Shown: positions 1 to 10,945 of the stretch, piece by piece
How positions within the stretch are numbered: the first letter of the stretch is position 1
Layout of the letters: each line of letters begins with the position of its first letter
NCBI GenBank assembly: GCA_009760855.2
Contig: WPIO01000004.1
Coordinates: 13,610,001-13,674,000 of the forward strand
Reading direction: 5' to 3'
DNA length: 64,000 bases
DNA from: Cristatella mucedo
Taxonomy: Eukaryota; Bryozoa; Phylactolaemata; Cristatellidae
Program-made: the position numbers and the translations under genes
The notes under the pieces: model-generated
Seen by the model: only the letters and a program-made list of their open reading frames with translations
The model's database searches: none
Told to the model about the DNA's origin: nothing

Positions 1-164
1 TGCAAAAATTATGCCGATATAATTGCATCATGTGCTTGACGAACATAGCCACTATCCTTGATCTAGATAATCCCGAACAAACACCCATGGAGGCCATAAC
101 GATGGGGCTAAAGTAAGTCAAAGCCAATATTATGATGCCAAACTTAGAGCTGTAAAGTAAAACA

Positions 165-1238
165 TTCATAATAATAATAATATTAATTCACTTGATAAAG
201 CGCCCTCAGAGAACTTAATCTCTCTCTAGGCGTTTTACATTTGCTGTAAAGGGAAATGCGATTGAATGGTGAGTAATATCATGCTTGATAAACAACATGA
301 ATAACATGGTTAGGGGTGACATGCACAGGGTCATCATGTAAGTGTAGTCAGTGGCAGCATTTTTTTGTATCTCCATCTGTAGCTCCACAAAGTCATAAAG
401 ACCACGTGGGTGTTATGCAGGAGAGTTTTGTATATCGCACTCACAGCCTAAGCAGCTTTCGGTACACATTCGGTAGCCAACAGACTTCGTCTCACGCAAC
501 AAAGAGAAAGTGGGAAGCATAGCAGAGTCAGGAGAGCAGTTGAGGTAGTGAGTAGCATGGAAGTAGCAGCTCAGGACCGCTGAAAAGGATGAGCCATAGT
601 CGGCAGTAGGAGAGTTGTTGTCGTTGCATAAGAATTGTGGAAGCAAGTTCCACAGTCTAGGACCTGCAGAGCTAAAGGTTCTGTCGCCAACGGTCTTTAC
701 GCGGAGGAATGGAATAGCATGCACAGTGTCAGCAGGCATAAGCACATGAAGGATGAATCACAGCGAGCCACTAAATACTGTCCTAAATAGTTGTTTTTAA
801 GTTCTTTTTAAATGTGGTCAAGTCAGGGGATGTCATGACGCAAGTCGGGAGTGAGTTTCAGGCTTTGGGAGCATGCGAACTAAATGCACTGTCTCCAAAG
901 GATTTGAGGTTTGTACGAGGTATTGGTAAACTGTTGATTCTGAAAAGTGGGTGGTACGATGCTTGGCCTGGTGGGGGAGTAGATCTGAGAGATAGGCTGG
1001 AGCCAAAGAATAAAGTGACCTAAAAGTGAGTGACAAAACCTTGAAGTCGATCCGTTGCTTGACTGGTAGCCAGTGCAGGTCGGCGAGAAGTGGTGTGATG
1101 TGGCAACTGCGATGCTCACGACAGACAAGCCAAGCTGCAGAGTTTTGCACCAGCTGTAATTGCCTGATTGCACATACCGGTAGGCCAGCAAGCAGTGAGT
1201 TACAGAAGTCAAGATGGAATGTCACAAATGCAATCTGA
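165..1238 (-). mobile_element. LINE-B copy, 5'-truncated, interrupted
   Basis: This is an L2/CR1-like LINE read on the minus strand. The 3' hairpin tail and AAT repeats lie at about 165-240. The C-terminal part of the reverse transcriptase ORF lies at 833-1225, with recognisable blocks such as LDFCNSLLAGLP and HITPLLADLHWLPVKQRIDF. A LINE-A fragment interrupts it at 361-715. Similarity to the other LINE-B copies in this window stops near 1238, so the copy is 5'-truncated, as is usual for target-primed insertions. The reading frame is broken, so it is a dead copy. Confidence 0.85.
361..715 (-). mobile_element. LINE-A 3' fragment nested in LINE-B
   Basis: The minus strand encodes the last roughly 110 residues of the LINE-A ORF (for example FSSAGPRLWNLLPQ and a Cys-containing end) followed by the LINE-A 3' UTR and a short A-run. 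The 5-bp word AGCAT occurs on both sides (356-360 and 716-720). Removing the insert restores the LINE-B sequence, so this is a clean nested, 5'-truncated insertion. Confidence 0.85.
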
Positions 1239-2440
1239 GCCGATCAAGCTATGCTCACGTGAACGAATAGAGGCAAGCACGATCTTGCATAAAAGCAGCA
1301 ACATATCCATTCTTGGGTGCAGGTCGCAGATTTGTGGAGCCGCTGGGTTTCTTTCACGCACCTAGATTTTGAGTTGGCCAGATGCAGATAGATTTCAATC
1401 AATGACATGCATACTATCAGTGCAGAAGTAATGCGTACTTGTACATGTGTTCACGTGTGTGCTCACGAGCTACATTATGTGCCAGCACGTGCGGCATGTG
1501 TCCTTGCACGGGTGGGCTTGCAATTACTCGAACACACACATACATTTACCTACACTCACATTTGCTCGCATAAAAGCGCCCCATTAAGTTTGCATGCACT
1601 TTAATACTAGCATGCCTACTGAAACCGCTCACTAAAGCTTGCCTTGAGGATTGCTGCCTAGCAACAACTTGCTAGTTAGGCTTGATGCAGTGGATTATGT
1701 GCAGTATATTAATACGCAACATATGGAGTAAATCATTCCTCTGCTGGCTTTGGATAGTGGCTTGGGTACTGTGGTTGAATCCCTATTTCAAGCCTTCCAA
1801 CTGCCGTAGTAGCATCGGACCCCCATTTCATGATGCAATACAATTATGCTTACACTATCATGTAATATATATATATATATATATATATACCTATATATAT
1901 ATATATATAATGTTATTATTATATTTATGGTATTAAAATGACACAGACGGAGATAGCCTAACCAAGGCCGTGGACCCCACAGCTACTTTTTCACTTCTTA
2001 AAAATTATCGACCGTTCAATGGACAGCCTCATTTGTTCTCCTATCTTAGAGAATAATCACTCGTCATTTATTACTAGATACACTGCTTCAGCTGCACTTA
2101 CAGATCTGAAGCAGTTAAGGACTGCTTGCCATTGCGAAGCCTTCAAGTAACTGAAAATTGAAGCACGGACAATACTGTACACTGATTGGCATGGGGCAAG
2201 TTTAAGCAATTGAAATATAGCATAGGTCGGATGTATGTGCTTCACAGTGAACGTTTTTGCAGCCGTTGTGAGTATTCAGGCCGTGGGCAGAGAGCCTTAT
2301 ATAGGATGGAGGTACAGAGCACTGAGGTTGCAACGGCTTGTTCCAAAATACCCAGAGCATTAACAAAAAAGCTAAAGGCTCGACTATGAAAGCCAGAGCT
2401 CCACTAAACTAGTATATCACAATAATAATTATAATAATAA
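1239..2440. other. Unassigned stretch with a TA microsatellite
   Basis: No coding region or known repeat is recognised apart from the TA array near 1864-1910. Short ORFs here carry no recognisable domain. Confidence 0.5.
1864..1910. repeat. (TA)n microsatellite
   Basis: An alternating TA tract with one short CC interruption, readable directly. Confidence 0.95.
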
Positions 2441-2446
2441 TTACCA

Positions 2447-2515
2447 CAATCTAACATCCACAATCTAATCCACAAGCTACATGCTCCTGCTGCCTTGCTG
2501 CAGGATGTTAGATTG
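2447..2515. repeat. Inverted repeat, 13-bp arms
   Basis: The arms CAATCTAACATCC (2447-2459) and GGATGTTAGATTG (2503-2515) are exact reverse complements. Between them lies a second, overlapping short pair (CTCCTGC with GCAGGAG). It could be a MITE relic or a chance foldback. Confidence 0.7.
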
Positions 2516-2689
2516 CAGGAGTATTGCAAAGTAAAAAGTATAGCAGCAAGCCCAAGCCCCACGACCAGATCAGCCTCAAGCTTTAATGGGCATCCATAGC
2601 AGACATGTCCCTAGCTCTAAGTAGGGCAGCTGGTCAGTTCTCCTTGTTGAGGTGTAGAATATCGTGCGTGATCTCGTTGACAGCACTAG

Positions 2690-3945
2690 TGCCTTCATTT
2701 CTTGCTGATCTCCTACTTGAACGATTGAGAACAATGATCGGTTTCGCAGACGATGTACTGGCATAGTTCAAATCATATTTGTCCGATCGCTTTCAATTCG
2801 TGCCGTTTTGAAGTCAAGTCTCGTCCAACAGACCTTTCACCTTCGGACTCCCACGAGGGTCTATTCTTGGTTATTTTCTGTTCTCATTTATACTGACCCT
2901 CTGGGGAAAAGTAATTCGGGCTCATGGGATCGGCTATCACTTCTATGCTGGAAATACCCAGCTGTATTTTTTGTTTAAACCGCTGGAATCTGCGTCAGCA
3001 AATGAAGAACTGAATGCTTGCCTTGCCGACATTCGATCCTGGATGTCGGCAAATTTTCTTAAACAAAACGACAATGAACTGCTACGTATACAACACCCCA
3101 ATCGTGTGGCTGGACTAGAAGTTAGCTCTTCTAATAGGTGATGCTACTGTGGGACCGCCCACACGTACTCGGAATTAAGGTGTCATCTTTGACAACTGCC
3201 TACATTTTGAAAATTTCCTTAAGACGACTGGCTCTACAGCCATCCCGTCTGATCCCTGTCTAAGATTAGGGACTGTCTACTATAATGGCTTGCAAAAAAT
3301 TTAACTAGCTCCCTGGTATGGTGCAGGCTGGATTTTTGCAATTCTATTTTGGCTGGGATACAGAAAAAGTCATGAGGCCACTGCAGCTGGTGATGAATAT
3401 GGCTGGAAAAAAGTCAACAAATCCCAGGGGTTCAGCCATGTATCTCTTTTGCTAAAGGAACTGTAATGGCTCCTAGTTGACAACAGATACAGAATAAAGC
3501 TCTTAGGCTGACCCACAAGGCCTGCCATGGATTAGCTCTTTCATACCTAGGTGAACTGCTGCACCAGTTGCAGCCCCATCGTGCCCTCGGGTCCTTTACG
3601 GAAATAAATTAGCGGTTCTATTCCTACACGCTTAAAGATCGTCGGTGACAGAAGCTTTTGCTCCGTAGGTCCTTGACTGTGGAACTCACTTCCACCAATC
3701 TTACACAACGATATCTACTCTCCTACTGCCTACTGGGGCACATCCTTTCCAGCCGTCCTGAGCTGCTACTTCCATGCTACTCACTACCTCAACTGCCCTC
3801 ATGACTCAGCGATACTTCTTACTTTTTCTTTGTTGTGTGATATGGAGTCTTTTGGCTACCGCATGCGTACCAAATGCCACAGATGCCTTGAGTTTGCTAT
3901 AGAAAACTCTCCTGCTTAACACCCACTTAGTCGCTCATGGGTCTT
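2690..3945 (+). pseudogene. Old LINE-A reverse transcriptase copy
   Basis: On the plus strand the order of LINE-A landmarks is preserved: the block matching ERLRTTIGLADE, then the region before YADDTQLY, the C-terminal blocks and the 3' UTR with CACCCACTTAGTC. No open frame survives, with many stops and indels, so it is an old pseudogene. It corresponds to roughly the last 1.25 kb of the element. It is clearly more diverged than the copies at 39386 and 48746. Confidence 0.85.
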
Positions 3946-3984
3946 ACCCCAGGGGTTAGGTGATCGCTCTTCACTACATAGATC

Positions 3985-4092
3985 CTGGATTTGAGTCATG
4001 CAGTGGTCGATCCTTTATGGACCACTGCAAGTGATGTTGATAACCGCAAAGGCTCTTCTGCTGCTATATAAAGGCTGTTAAATCAGCCAAGC
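3985..4092 (+). mobile_element. SINE-1, 5'-degraded copy
   Basis: The body and 3' end match the other SINE-1 copies (25077, 42357, 43251): a decayed B-box region, the GATCCTTTATGG-type segment, the GGCTCTTCTG segment and the terminal AAATCAGC. The tRNA-like A-box part is not recognisable. Confidence 0.75.
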
Positions 4093-4250
4093 TTTTTTGT
4101 CTTTCTCACTCTTCTTACCTCGATCACAACGGTGGCATTATTATTGCAGCTGTCGGAGCCGTTTTAGGTGCTAGTGCAAGCCACAAACGCAGCTTTCACC
4201 TGAAGGCAGCTCGGCTTGCAGGCCGGTTGCCAGCAGTGCTCTTGCCGGTG

Positions 4251-4448
4251 ATCCTCGTTTTGACTTGGTTGTTTGAGCGCTCTGCTGCAGATGCCCACCG
4301 AACCCACCACATCATGATCCTCGTTTTGACTTGGTTGTTTGAGCGCTCTGCTGCAGATGCCCACCGAACCCACCACATCATGATCCTCGTTTTGACTTGG
4401 TTGTTTGAGCGCTCTGCTGCAGATGCCCACCGAACCCACCACATCAGG
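4251..4448. repeat. 66-bp tandem repeat, three near-identical copies
   Basis: The units start at 4251, 4317 and 4383 and are essentially identical, so the array is recent or recently homogenised. Because 66 is a multiple of three, all three copies stay in frame on both strands. The plus-strand ORF 4227-4547 (106 residues) holds three copies of a 22-residue unit with a hydrophobic start (ILVLTWLFER). No homologue is recognised and codon-length periodicity alone does not prove coding. Confidence 0.95.
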
Positions 4449-4559
4449 AAGTCCCAGGCACGATCGTGTGCAGGTGCATGCTTCACGGCAGGGAGCCCGA
4501 GCGAAGCAGCTAGTCATATCGTTTTAGTTACCCTACGAGGGGCTTAGAGGACCTGGTGG

Positions 4560-5480
4560 TTGCATGCAGAGTGCCGATGTTGCCTTCACGAGAGCGCTTC
4601 CACTATCTATCTTCTTCTCTTGCTAATGCCAAATAAAAAATGTAAACAGACCAGTATGTGCTCTTTCAAGCGTTCAGTGCCAAATGACCTGTTAAAAATA
4701 ATCCTTGCTGTTATTAAGAATGCAGTCCTAATCTAGTTTGCTGTGCGGGTGCTCGGCGGCTGGGGTTGGTAGAGCACTACAGCAGCAACAGTCCCAGGCT
4801 GAGCTTGGCTATGGCATATGAGCCCTGCTATCCGTAATCGTCCAAAATCTATAATCTATATATATATCTCTCTCTCTCTCTATATATATATATATCATAA
4901 TCTATCCATACAGTATAAATCCCACGTGAAGCACCCAGAAAGCGATGCAGGGTGCTCTGCAAATAGATTATGTTTATGATAATTGCCATTATTAATTTGG
5001 TTATTGTGAAGGAACGTGACTCAAGAGGCCTCGGCATTTAGCATTGGGCCTAAGAGGGATCCGACTGCCTAAGCAGTGGCAAGCTCTCGAGCGGTTAAGG
5101 GAGGGGACAATTTCTCTCGGTGGATGACTGGGCAGTCCAGCATAAGTCCATGCGTTGGCAGCATCTGTGGGGACATCAGTCTACCAAAAACTGCTACCAG
5201 CTGTCGGGCAGGTGGTTTGGAACAGACAATGGCTCGACATTGCAAGAACTATGAATTCGTGGAATGTAAGGGCTGCCTGAGAAGTTCTCAGGGAGGAAGG
5301 AGAGTACTGGATCCCTCAACCCCGGCAGTCTAGAGTTTATTGACTGGGCTTGGCCGGCGTGGTTTCTGCTAATAAAGTGCTTGGTGTTGGAGCCAAGAGA
5401 CTTGTTGCTCGGTCGTGATACCCAGCTCTCGGTTGAAGATGACGATCAAGCAAGCTCCCAGCAATTACCGTGTGATGTGG
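4560..5480. other. Unassigned stretch
   Basis: Apart from a short TA/CT tract at about 4856-4896, nothing recognisable is seen. The short plus-strand ORF at 5076-5333 has no known domain. Confidence 0.5.
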
Positions 5481-5490
5481 TGCCTTGAGC

Positions 5491-5646
5491 AAGAGCTTGT
5501 GCTGCTGTATGCAACATTGAGCAGCAAGAGCTTGTGCTGCTGTATGCAACATTGAGCAACAAGAGCTTGTGCTGCTGTATGCAACATTGAGCAGCAAGAG
5601 CTTGTGCTGCTGTATGCAACATTGAGCAACAAGAGCTTGTGCTGCT
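5491..5646. repeat. 35-bp tandem repeat with alternating variants
   Basis: Units begin at 5491, 5526, 5561, 5596 and 5631 (partial). The unit ends alternate between GAGCAGC and GAGCAAC, so the array behaves as a 70-bp dimer. It is open in several frames on the minus strand only because the unit lacks stops. Confidence 0.95.
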
Positions 5647-5649
5647 TTT

Positions 5650-6920
5650 CTGCACTTTCTTGGCTGGCATTCAGCACCACGGGCATTTTCGACATGCTGC
5701 TGGCCATTAATCTTGAAGGCTTCATTTGCAGCAAATTCAAGTGCCTAGAAAGAGATCGAGTCAATGGTGCCATATCAAGTGTATTATAATTATTAATCCG
5801 CGGAGTCGAGTCTCAGTTTCGTACAGGCGTTTGTAGAGGTCGGCTGAGGCCGGCTTCACAACGGCTGAGACCGAACCGGCAGAGACCGAACTTGACGTGG
5901 CTATAAGAGAGTGACTGCTCAAGCAGGGGGCACGTAATTTGGAAATGTTGCACTTGGCACAAGCTTAGTGACATTGCTTTAAAGCTCGAAAGACTGCAAA
6001 CGAACGCCGGCGATCAGGCAAAACTAGAAGTCGAAAGCACTGACTGACAGGACGAGGCAGGGCAGGATGAAGGCTCAAATGTTACTCGGTAAGCTGGAAG
6101 CCAATGAATAGCTGCCTCCCCCCTTGCCAAAGTAGTAATAATGCGTTAACGGTTTTATGCCCCACATCCGCTATCAGCATCCTCATAGCACAGGCTGGCC
6201 GGTGGGCCAGCTATGATACCACTCAACCCACACCTGATGGACCGAGCTAGCTGCTGATAACGGCGTTATGGTGTAGAAGCGCCCGGCCGACGGCAAACAA
6301 GAAGCTTCGACTGCTACGAGCTGTACTGTCGGGCAGCCAGCTCTGCTGCAGCAGCAGAGCTGGCTGCCTGCCAGAAGGGCAGCCTAGCCGTGCGTGAGTC
6401 AGCTTCACCGTCTGAGAGCAGCTGCCACTCCCTTTAAACTGGGGCAAGGCAAACCTTCGGTTAGAGCCCAATTAGAAGGCCGGCAGATGCCCTGCCTTTT
6501 TCTCTGAACCTCTCTTCTGTGTCTGATAGGTGGGTGGTCATTTGCCCTTAGCATCCTCGAAAGCCAGCCGATATCCAATTCCTCCTGCAAAGGTTAAGAA
6601 GTGTGCTGCTCCTAACCGTATGTGGGCCTGTGATACGGTTAGATCACTGGAATTTATTGCCGCGTGCATAAAGCAGCTTAAGCATGCAGCAGATAATGGC
6701 AGCCTTTTTCAGAACCAATACATACGTACTTGGGTGCTTAGAATAACATTCTCTAGTGTACAATGAAGCGTATGGGGGACAGTGCCGGCAAAATCTCACC
6801 GAAAGGCATTTTTAAAAGAGGTTTCTCTTAAAATGTTGGCATTCTGTCTGTGATTTGTCCGACAGTCCTCACACCATTGCAATATCACACACCCGTGCAC
6901 TCACTGAAGACTTAAACTTT
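5650..6920. other. Unassigned stretch with a strong palindrome
   Basis: No gene is recognised. A repeated GGCTGAG/GACCGAAC-rich segment lies near 5835-5900 and a perfect inverted repeat lies at 6332-6368. Short ORFs on both strands overlap and look like non-coding background. Confidence 0.5.
6332..6368. repeat. Near-perfect palindrome, 18-bp arms
   Basis: The left arm GGCAGCCAGCTCTGCTGC (6332-6349) and right arm GCAGCAGAGCTGGCTGCC (6351-6368) are perfect reverse complements around a single A. It is GC-rich and could extrude as a cruciform or form a hairpin in RNA. Confidence 0.95.
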
Positions 6921-6929
6921 CACACACTT

Positions 6930-6932
<3 letters not shown>

Positions 6933-6970
<38 letters not shown>
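6933..6970. repeat. (CA)n microsatellite
   Basis: About nineteen CA units, read directly. A LINE-A 3' fragment follows immediately. Confidence 0.95.
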
Positions 6971-6971
<1 letters not shown>

Positions 6972-6972
6972 G

Positions 6973-7100
6973 ATGAGGTCTGTTAGCTACCTCATGTGTA
7001 CCGAAAGCCAATTAGGCTTTGAGTATGCTATGGTAAAATCTCCTGCATAACACCCCCTTACACTGTGGTCATCGTGGCTTACATTAGATTTACATTAGGC
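6973..7100 (+). mobile_element. LINE-A 3' end fragment
   Basis: Matches the LINE-A ORF end (GATGAGGTCTGTTAGCTAC) and 3' UTR (TCCTGCATAACACCC) and ends in a decayed TTACATTAG repeat. It is a short relic. Confidence 0.7.
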
Positions 7101-7146
7101 GCATGCATACATGCGCACACACGCAGACATACATGCGCAAGCCGAC

Positions 7147-7322
<176 letters not shown>

Positions 7323-7725
7323 CTTCTTCCTGCTCACTTTCGTTCATCACCTGCCTCTGCCTTTTCTATCGGTCAGCCAGGCTCTCTTTCACTTCTAGTT
7401 CTTTCTGTCAAGCTCTGCATTCCTAGTACTGGCATACTTTTATATTTTAGCTTGGATACTTGTCGCAAGAAAGAGAGACAGAGAGAAGGTGAGCGAGGAA
7501 GGAAAGAGACATACTGGAGAAGACGCGGAAGAGTTGGAAACCACGTTGCTTGCTTGGAGCTAAAAGCAGAGAAGGCTATCATGCAAATTCTCAATAGTAT
7601 TGCAAAGCGGTATTGAGCCTTACGAAGAAGACGATATAGCTCAGTCGGGATCATCGTGCTAGTCGGTCAAGTGTATGGCAGAACATCAGGCAGTTAGTCA
7701 TTTGATTGATTATATATATATAGGT

Positions 7726-7860
7726 AATTCATTTATATAGCGCCCCAAGAGAACTTAATCTCTATTCAGGCGCTTCACATATGCCTCGGGGCTAGAGCCC
7801 ACGACCTCAGTCAGACCTTGGTTGGGGCGAGCACCTTAACCGCTAGACCAAACCAGCTCG
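7726..7860 (-). mobile_element. SINE-2 copy
   Basis: On the minus strand it begins with a tRNA-like head: GAGCTGGTTTGGTCTAGCGG and TTAAGGTG resemble the pol III A box, and GGTCGTGGGCTCTAGCCC resembles the B box. It ends in the GCGCCTGAATAGAGATTAAG hairpin tail and TATAAATGAATT. It lies next to a TA tract. The tail is close to that of LINE-B. Confidence 0.9.
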
Positions 7861-9680
7861 GCATTATGACTTATTCACCTGCTCAACTAGATGCCAGTAA
7901 TCACTAGGGTCTTAGACATCTCAATAATGGTTTGCAATTCGTGCCAAACACTCAGCCGAGTCTCTGCTGAAGTCAGGTGTTTTCTCTCGGCTGAGACCAT
8001 CACGGTCAGCCATGAGCGATATGAAAAGTTTCTGCCTACTGGCATCTCAGTTGTGTAGCTTGTTTAACAACTTATTGTTCGAATTCCTAAAATCAACCTG
8101 AACCTGTATAGCTTTTGGTCTCAGGCTTCTCATTCGATTGATCAAACTTTATTTCTTGAGGCAACTGCTGCCAACGATCTTTGTGCACGAAATTGCCACC
8201 AACCTAAGTCCAGGTATTCCATGCGACCCCGTGTTCCGTGTTTCAGCTTTCTAATGACCTTGTTGATGGTTGGATGGTCTGGCATGTGCTCGTGACTTCC
8301 GCGAATGAGCAGCCACTAGCAGCAGTCGCTGAACCACATGACCGATGCGGCCATTGGCTGATGCACCTGAACCTGTTGTTAGTAGTAGGTATACCATTAC
8401 ATTGTTTTTTGTACCTAGAGCAAGCTAGCCGGTTGCAGTGCGGCTGTGCATAAACCAGCTTCGGCACGAGTCCTAAAGCAGTAGCTCTTAGTTAAGTGTG
8501 GCTGACTGAGTCCTGGAGCTAGAACTCAGGCATTAGACACGTGGGTGTGCAGTGGTCATGCAAAGCCGACTAACTGTGTGTGTGTGCCCTATGCTCCAGA
8601 ATCTGAACATGGCAGATGGGAAGTCAGTATCTTGCCTTTCTCCACCGGCTTCTGCAGCTCTTTCAATTCCTCCCAGTACCACTATTTTTGATCTATTGCA
8701 CGCCTGTTTGCCTGACGTTGGTCTATTGTGCATTGACGTCTCACATCTGCAAAGTCTGATAACGCAAAGTCCGTCGACTCTTTCGATTCCACAATTCCTG
8801 CTATGCATCTGCCCCTAGGACTCTATTATGCCTAATCACCCTCTTAGCTACCCGAGCTGAGAGTCATCTCTCAACAGGCACTCCAAGCTAGAATGCAATC
8901 AACACAACTAGAGGGTAGGGGACTTGGCTAGTGGTGTGATAGGGACTTTGCTAGTGGTGTGATGGGGACTTTAGGGGCAGCTATGTGAAACTGGGTAGCC
9001 TTCCTCTGTCATGCAATTTATTTTCCTGAGCAGCCTGATGAACCAAGCTACAAACGCATATAATTGCACATTCGTGCAGCAACATCTTGACTCTAAAAAT
9101 GTGACTAAGAACAGTAAATAGAGCATTGGCTATGGTCTACATCTTCATTCCTGCTCAAGCTGGTGAATGGTCAGCAGCAAAGCTTCAGCAGACGCCTCAC
9201 ACATGTGTTATCCCCACCTGTCTGGATCGTTGAGTCAATCTGCCAATACAGCCTTTTGCTGCCATCATTAAACGAATCGATGGTTGCAACTCTGGACCTG
9301 TATGCAACCGAAAACACACACGCACACACAACACACTTGCATTCAGGCAGTACTGCAGCTGGATAGGGCGAGAAGAGCAGTTAAAGCAGAGAATTTAATC
9401 TATGCATTGAGAGCGCTGCAGACCGCTGTAGCTCCAAATCAGCCGAGTAGATAGGATCGGATAACCAGAGTTTAGCGGAGATATCGTGCGACCGGAGATA
9501 TTGTGCGACCACCCCTGCCTGAGGTAAAATTTGTCTGCTCTCATTCCCACGGCAGAACGCTTTTGGTTGGTCCGTTTTTTAATTCAAAACTAGCTTCGGC
9601 TTGCTCGCACCTACAATGAAGGCCTCATGGCTAGGAGCGATGCTCTAGTGGGCTCTGTTGCACGAGGTGTGAAGGAGGCG
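7861..9680. other. Unassigned stretch
   Basis: No domain is recognised. It contains a diverged two-copy tandem around GGACTT..GCTAGTGGTGTGAT at about 8928-8980 and an imperfect 18-bp duplication GGAGATAT.GTGCGACC at about 9476-9511. Plus and minus ORFs near 8240-8810 overlap each other and are not supported. Confidence 0.5.
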
Positions 9681-9842
9681 TGACACGTTGGCAAGCGCAA
9701 GCGTGTACAAGCCCGCCCTCCACCTGGCTGCAACTGTGGCTGACAGTCGGTGGCTCTCGGCTGTCATTTTGTAAGCGTTTGTCTGTCTGTCACCGGCTCG
9801 TGTTTGCCGATCACGTGCTCACTGGTTGGTTACGTGCTACAG

Positions 9843-10173
9843 GTCACGGAGCTCGCTGGCTCTCCGGGCGCACAGCTGGCGCGCAAGTATCCACTGCTCA
9901 AATCGGCGAGCGTCTCGTCCATGTTTGGTTCGCGTCAGTCGCCGGCTCAGCAGACGGCATCACTTGATCCCACCGCATCGCTGCAGCGGAGTGCCGATGA
10001 CGAGCAGCAGCACCAGCAGCAGCACCGCCACCGTGGCCACCGCCAGCAGCAGCAGCAGCGCTTCGTGTTCGCCTCATTTGCCGAAAAAGTGAAGCACGTC
10101 ATGGAGGCAGCCCTGGAGCTCAAGGGCGCATTGCTCAATTACGCAGCCTCGGCAGCAGCAGCTGCTGCTGCAA
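9843..10173 (+). CDS. Host exon candidate, Gln- and Ala-rich, unidentified
   Basis: A GC-rich open stretch starts after an acceptor-like CTACAG and stops at a strong donor, CAA followed by GTGAGT. It starts in phase 0 and ends one base into a codon. The encoded 110 residues begin VTELAGSPGAQLARKYPLLK. A Gln/His-rich run follows, then an ordered-looking amphipathic segment (FVFASFAEKVKHVMEAALEL) and an Ala run. I do not recognise the family. The base composition differs from the surrounding TE-rich DNA. The frame stays open past the donor to about 10400, so the donor position is an inference. The opposite strand is also partly open but has no such borders. Confidence 0.55.
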
Positions 10174-10864
10174 GTGAGTGGGCAGCCGTCGCTGTCAGCC
10201 TGCAAGCCAGCAAGCGAGTGGGCTCTGGTAGACTCGAGGGCGTGGCCTCGAGGGCGTGGCCTCGAAATCACTCAGCCTCCTGCTCACGGCGACTAGCCCG
10301 CACCCACATACACAGGTTCATGCAGACGGGAGAGCGGGTGCTTGCCGTTGCGTGGACTCGTTCTTGTTTGACGGCGCCGACTGGTGATGACTTGCTGACG
10401 TAGTTGGCTTTCGTGCTGCCCCACCAAACCACTTGATCTCGCAACAACCTCTACCATCGTAGCAGGCAGGCCTGCCAGTCGAATGCTGCACTGCCTACTG
10501 TGCTTTGGCCACTAGGCTCCGTTATTCACTCAACAAAATGGCCTCGTAGATTATACGTGTAACTGTTCCCTGTCACGGTGCAACTCCTTGGCATCAATAC
10601 CTTCCCAAAACAAACTTGGCCGACCGAGACACAGAGCTGTCTGTCACCGCCGTCTGATGGAACTCGGTGCTGACTCGTTGGACGAGAGAGGGCTCTGATT
10701 CAGATTCCGGGATTTCAAGAGAGCTGCAAGTCAGCACTGATCGCCTGCTGATCTCAAACATTGCTGGTCTCTAACCCCTTCGAGTCCTTAACTTTCACAT
10801 TAAGTAGGATTGAATAGGACGAGGCAGGTTGAGTTGAAGTTTGTTATCGATTTCAAAGCAGAGG

Positions 10865-10945
10865 ATTCTTGCAGCATGTGTGATGTGCTTAGAAAGAGGT
10901 TAAGTTCTCTGAGGGCACTATAAACATATATTATTATTATTTATT
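10865..10945 (+). mobile_element. LINE-B 3' tail relic
   Basis: Contains a degraded hairpin tail (GTGCTTAGAAAG ... GAGGGCACTATAAA) followed by ATT repeats. Confidence 0.75.

Noticed and set aside
5491-5646. CRISPR array
   Set aside because: Head-to-tail 35-bp units without spacers in animal DNA; a minisatellite.
7625-7680. tRNA-like word TAGCTCAGTCGG
   Set aside because: No B box or cloverleaf follows.
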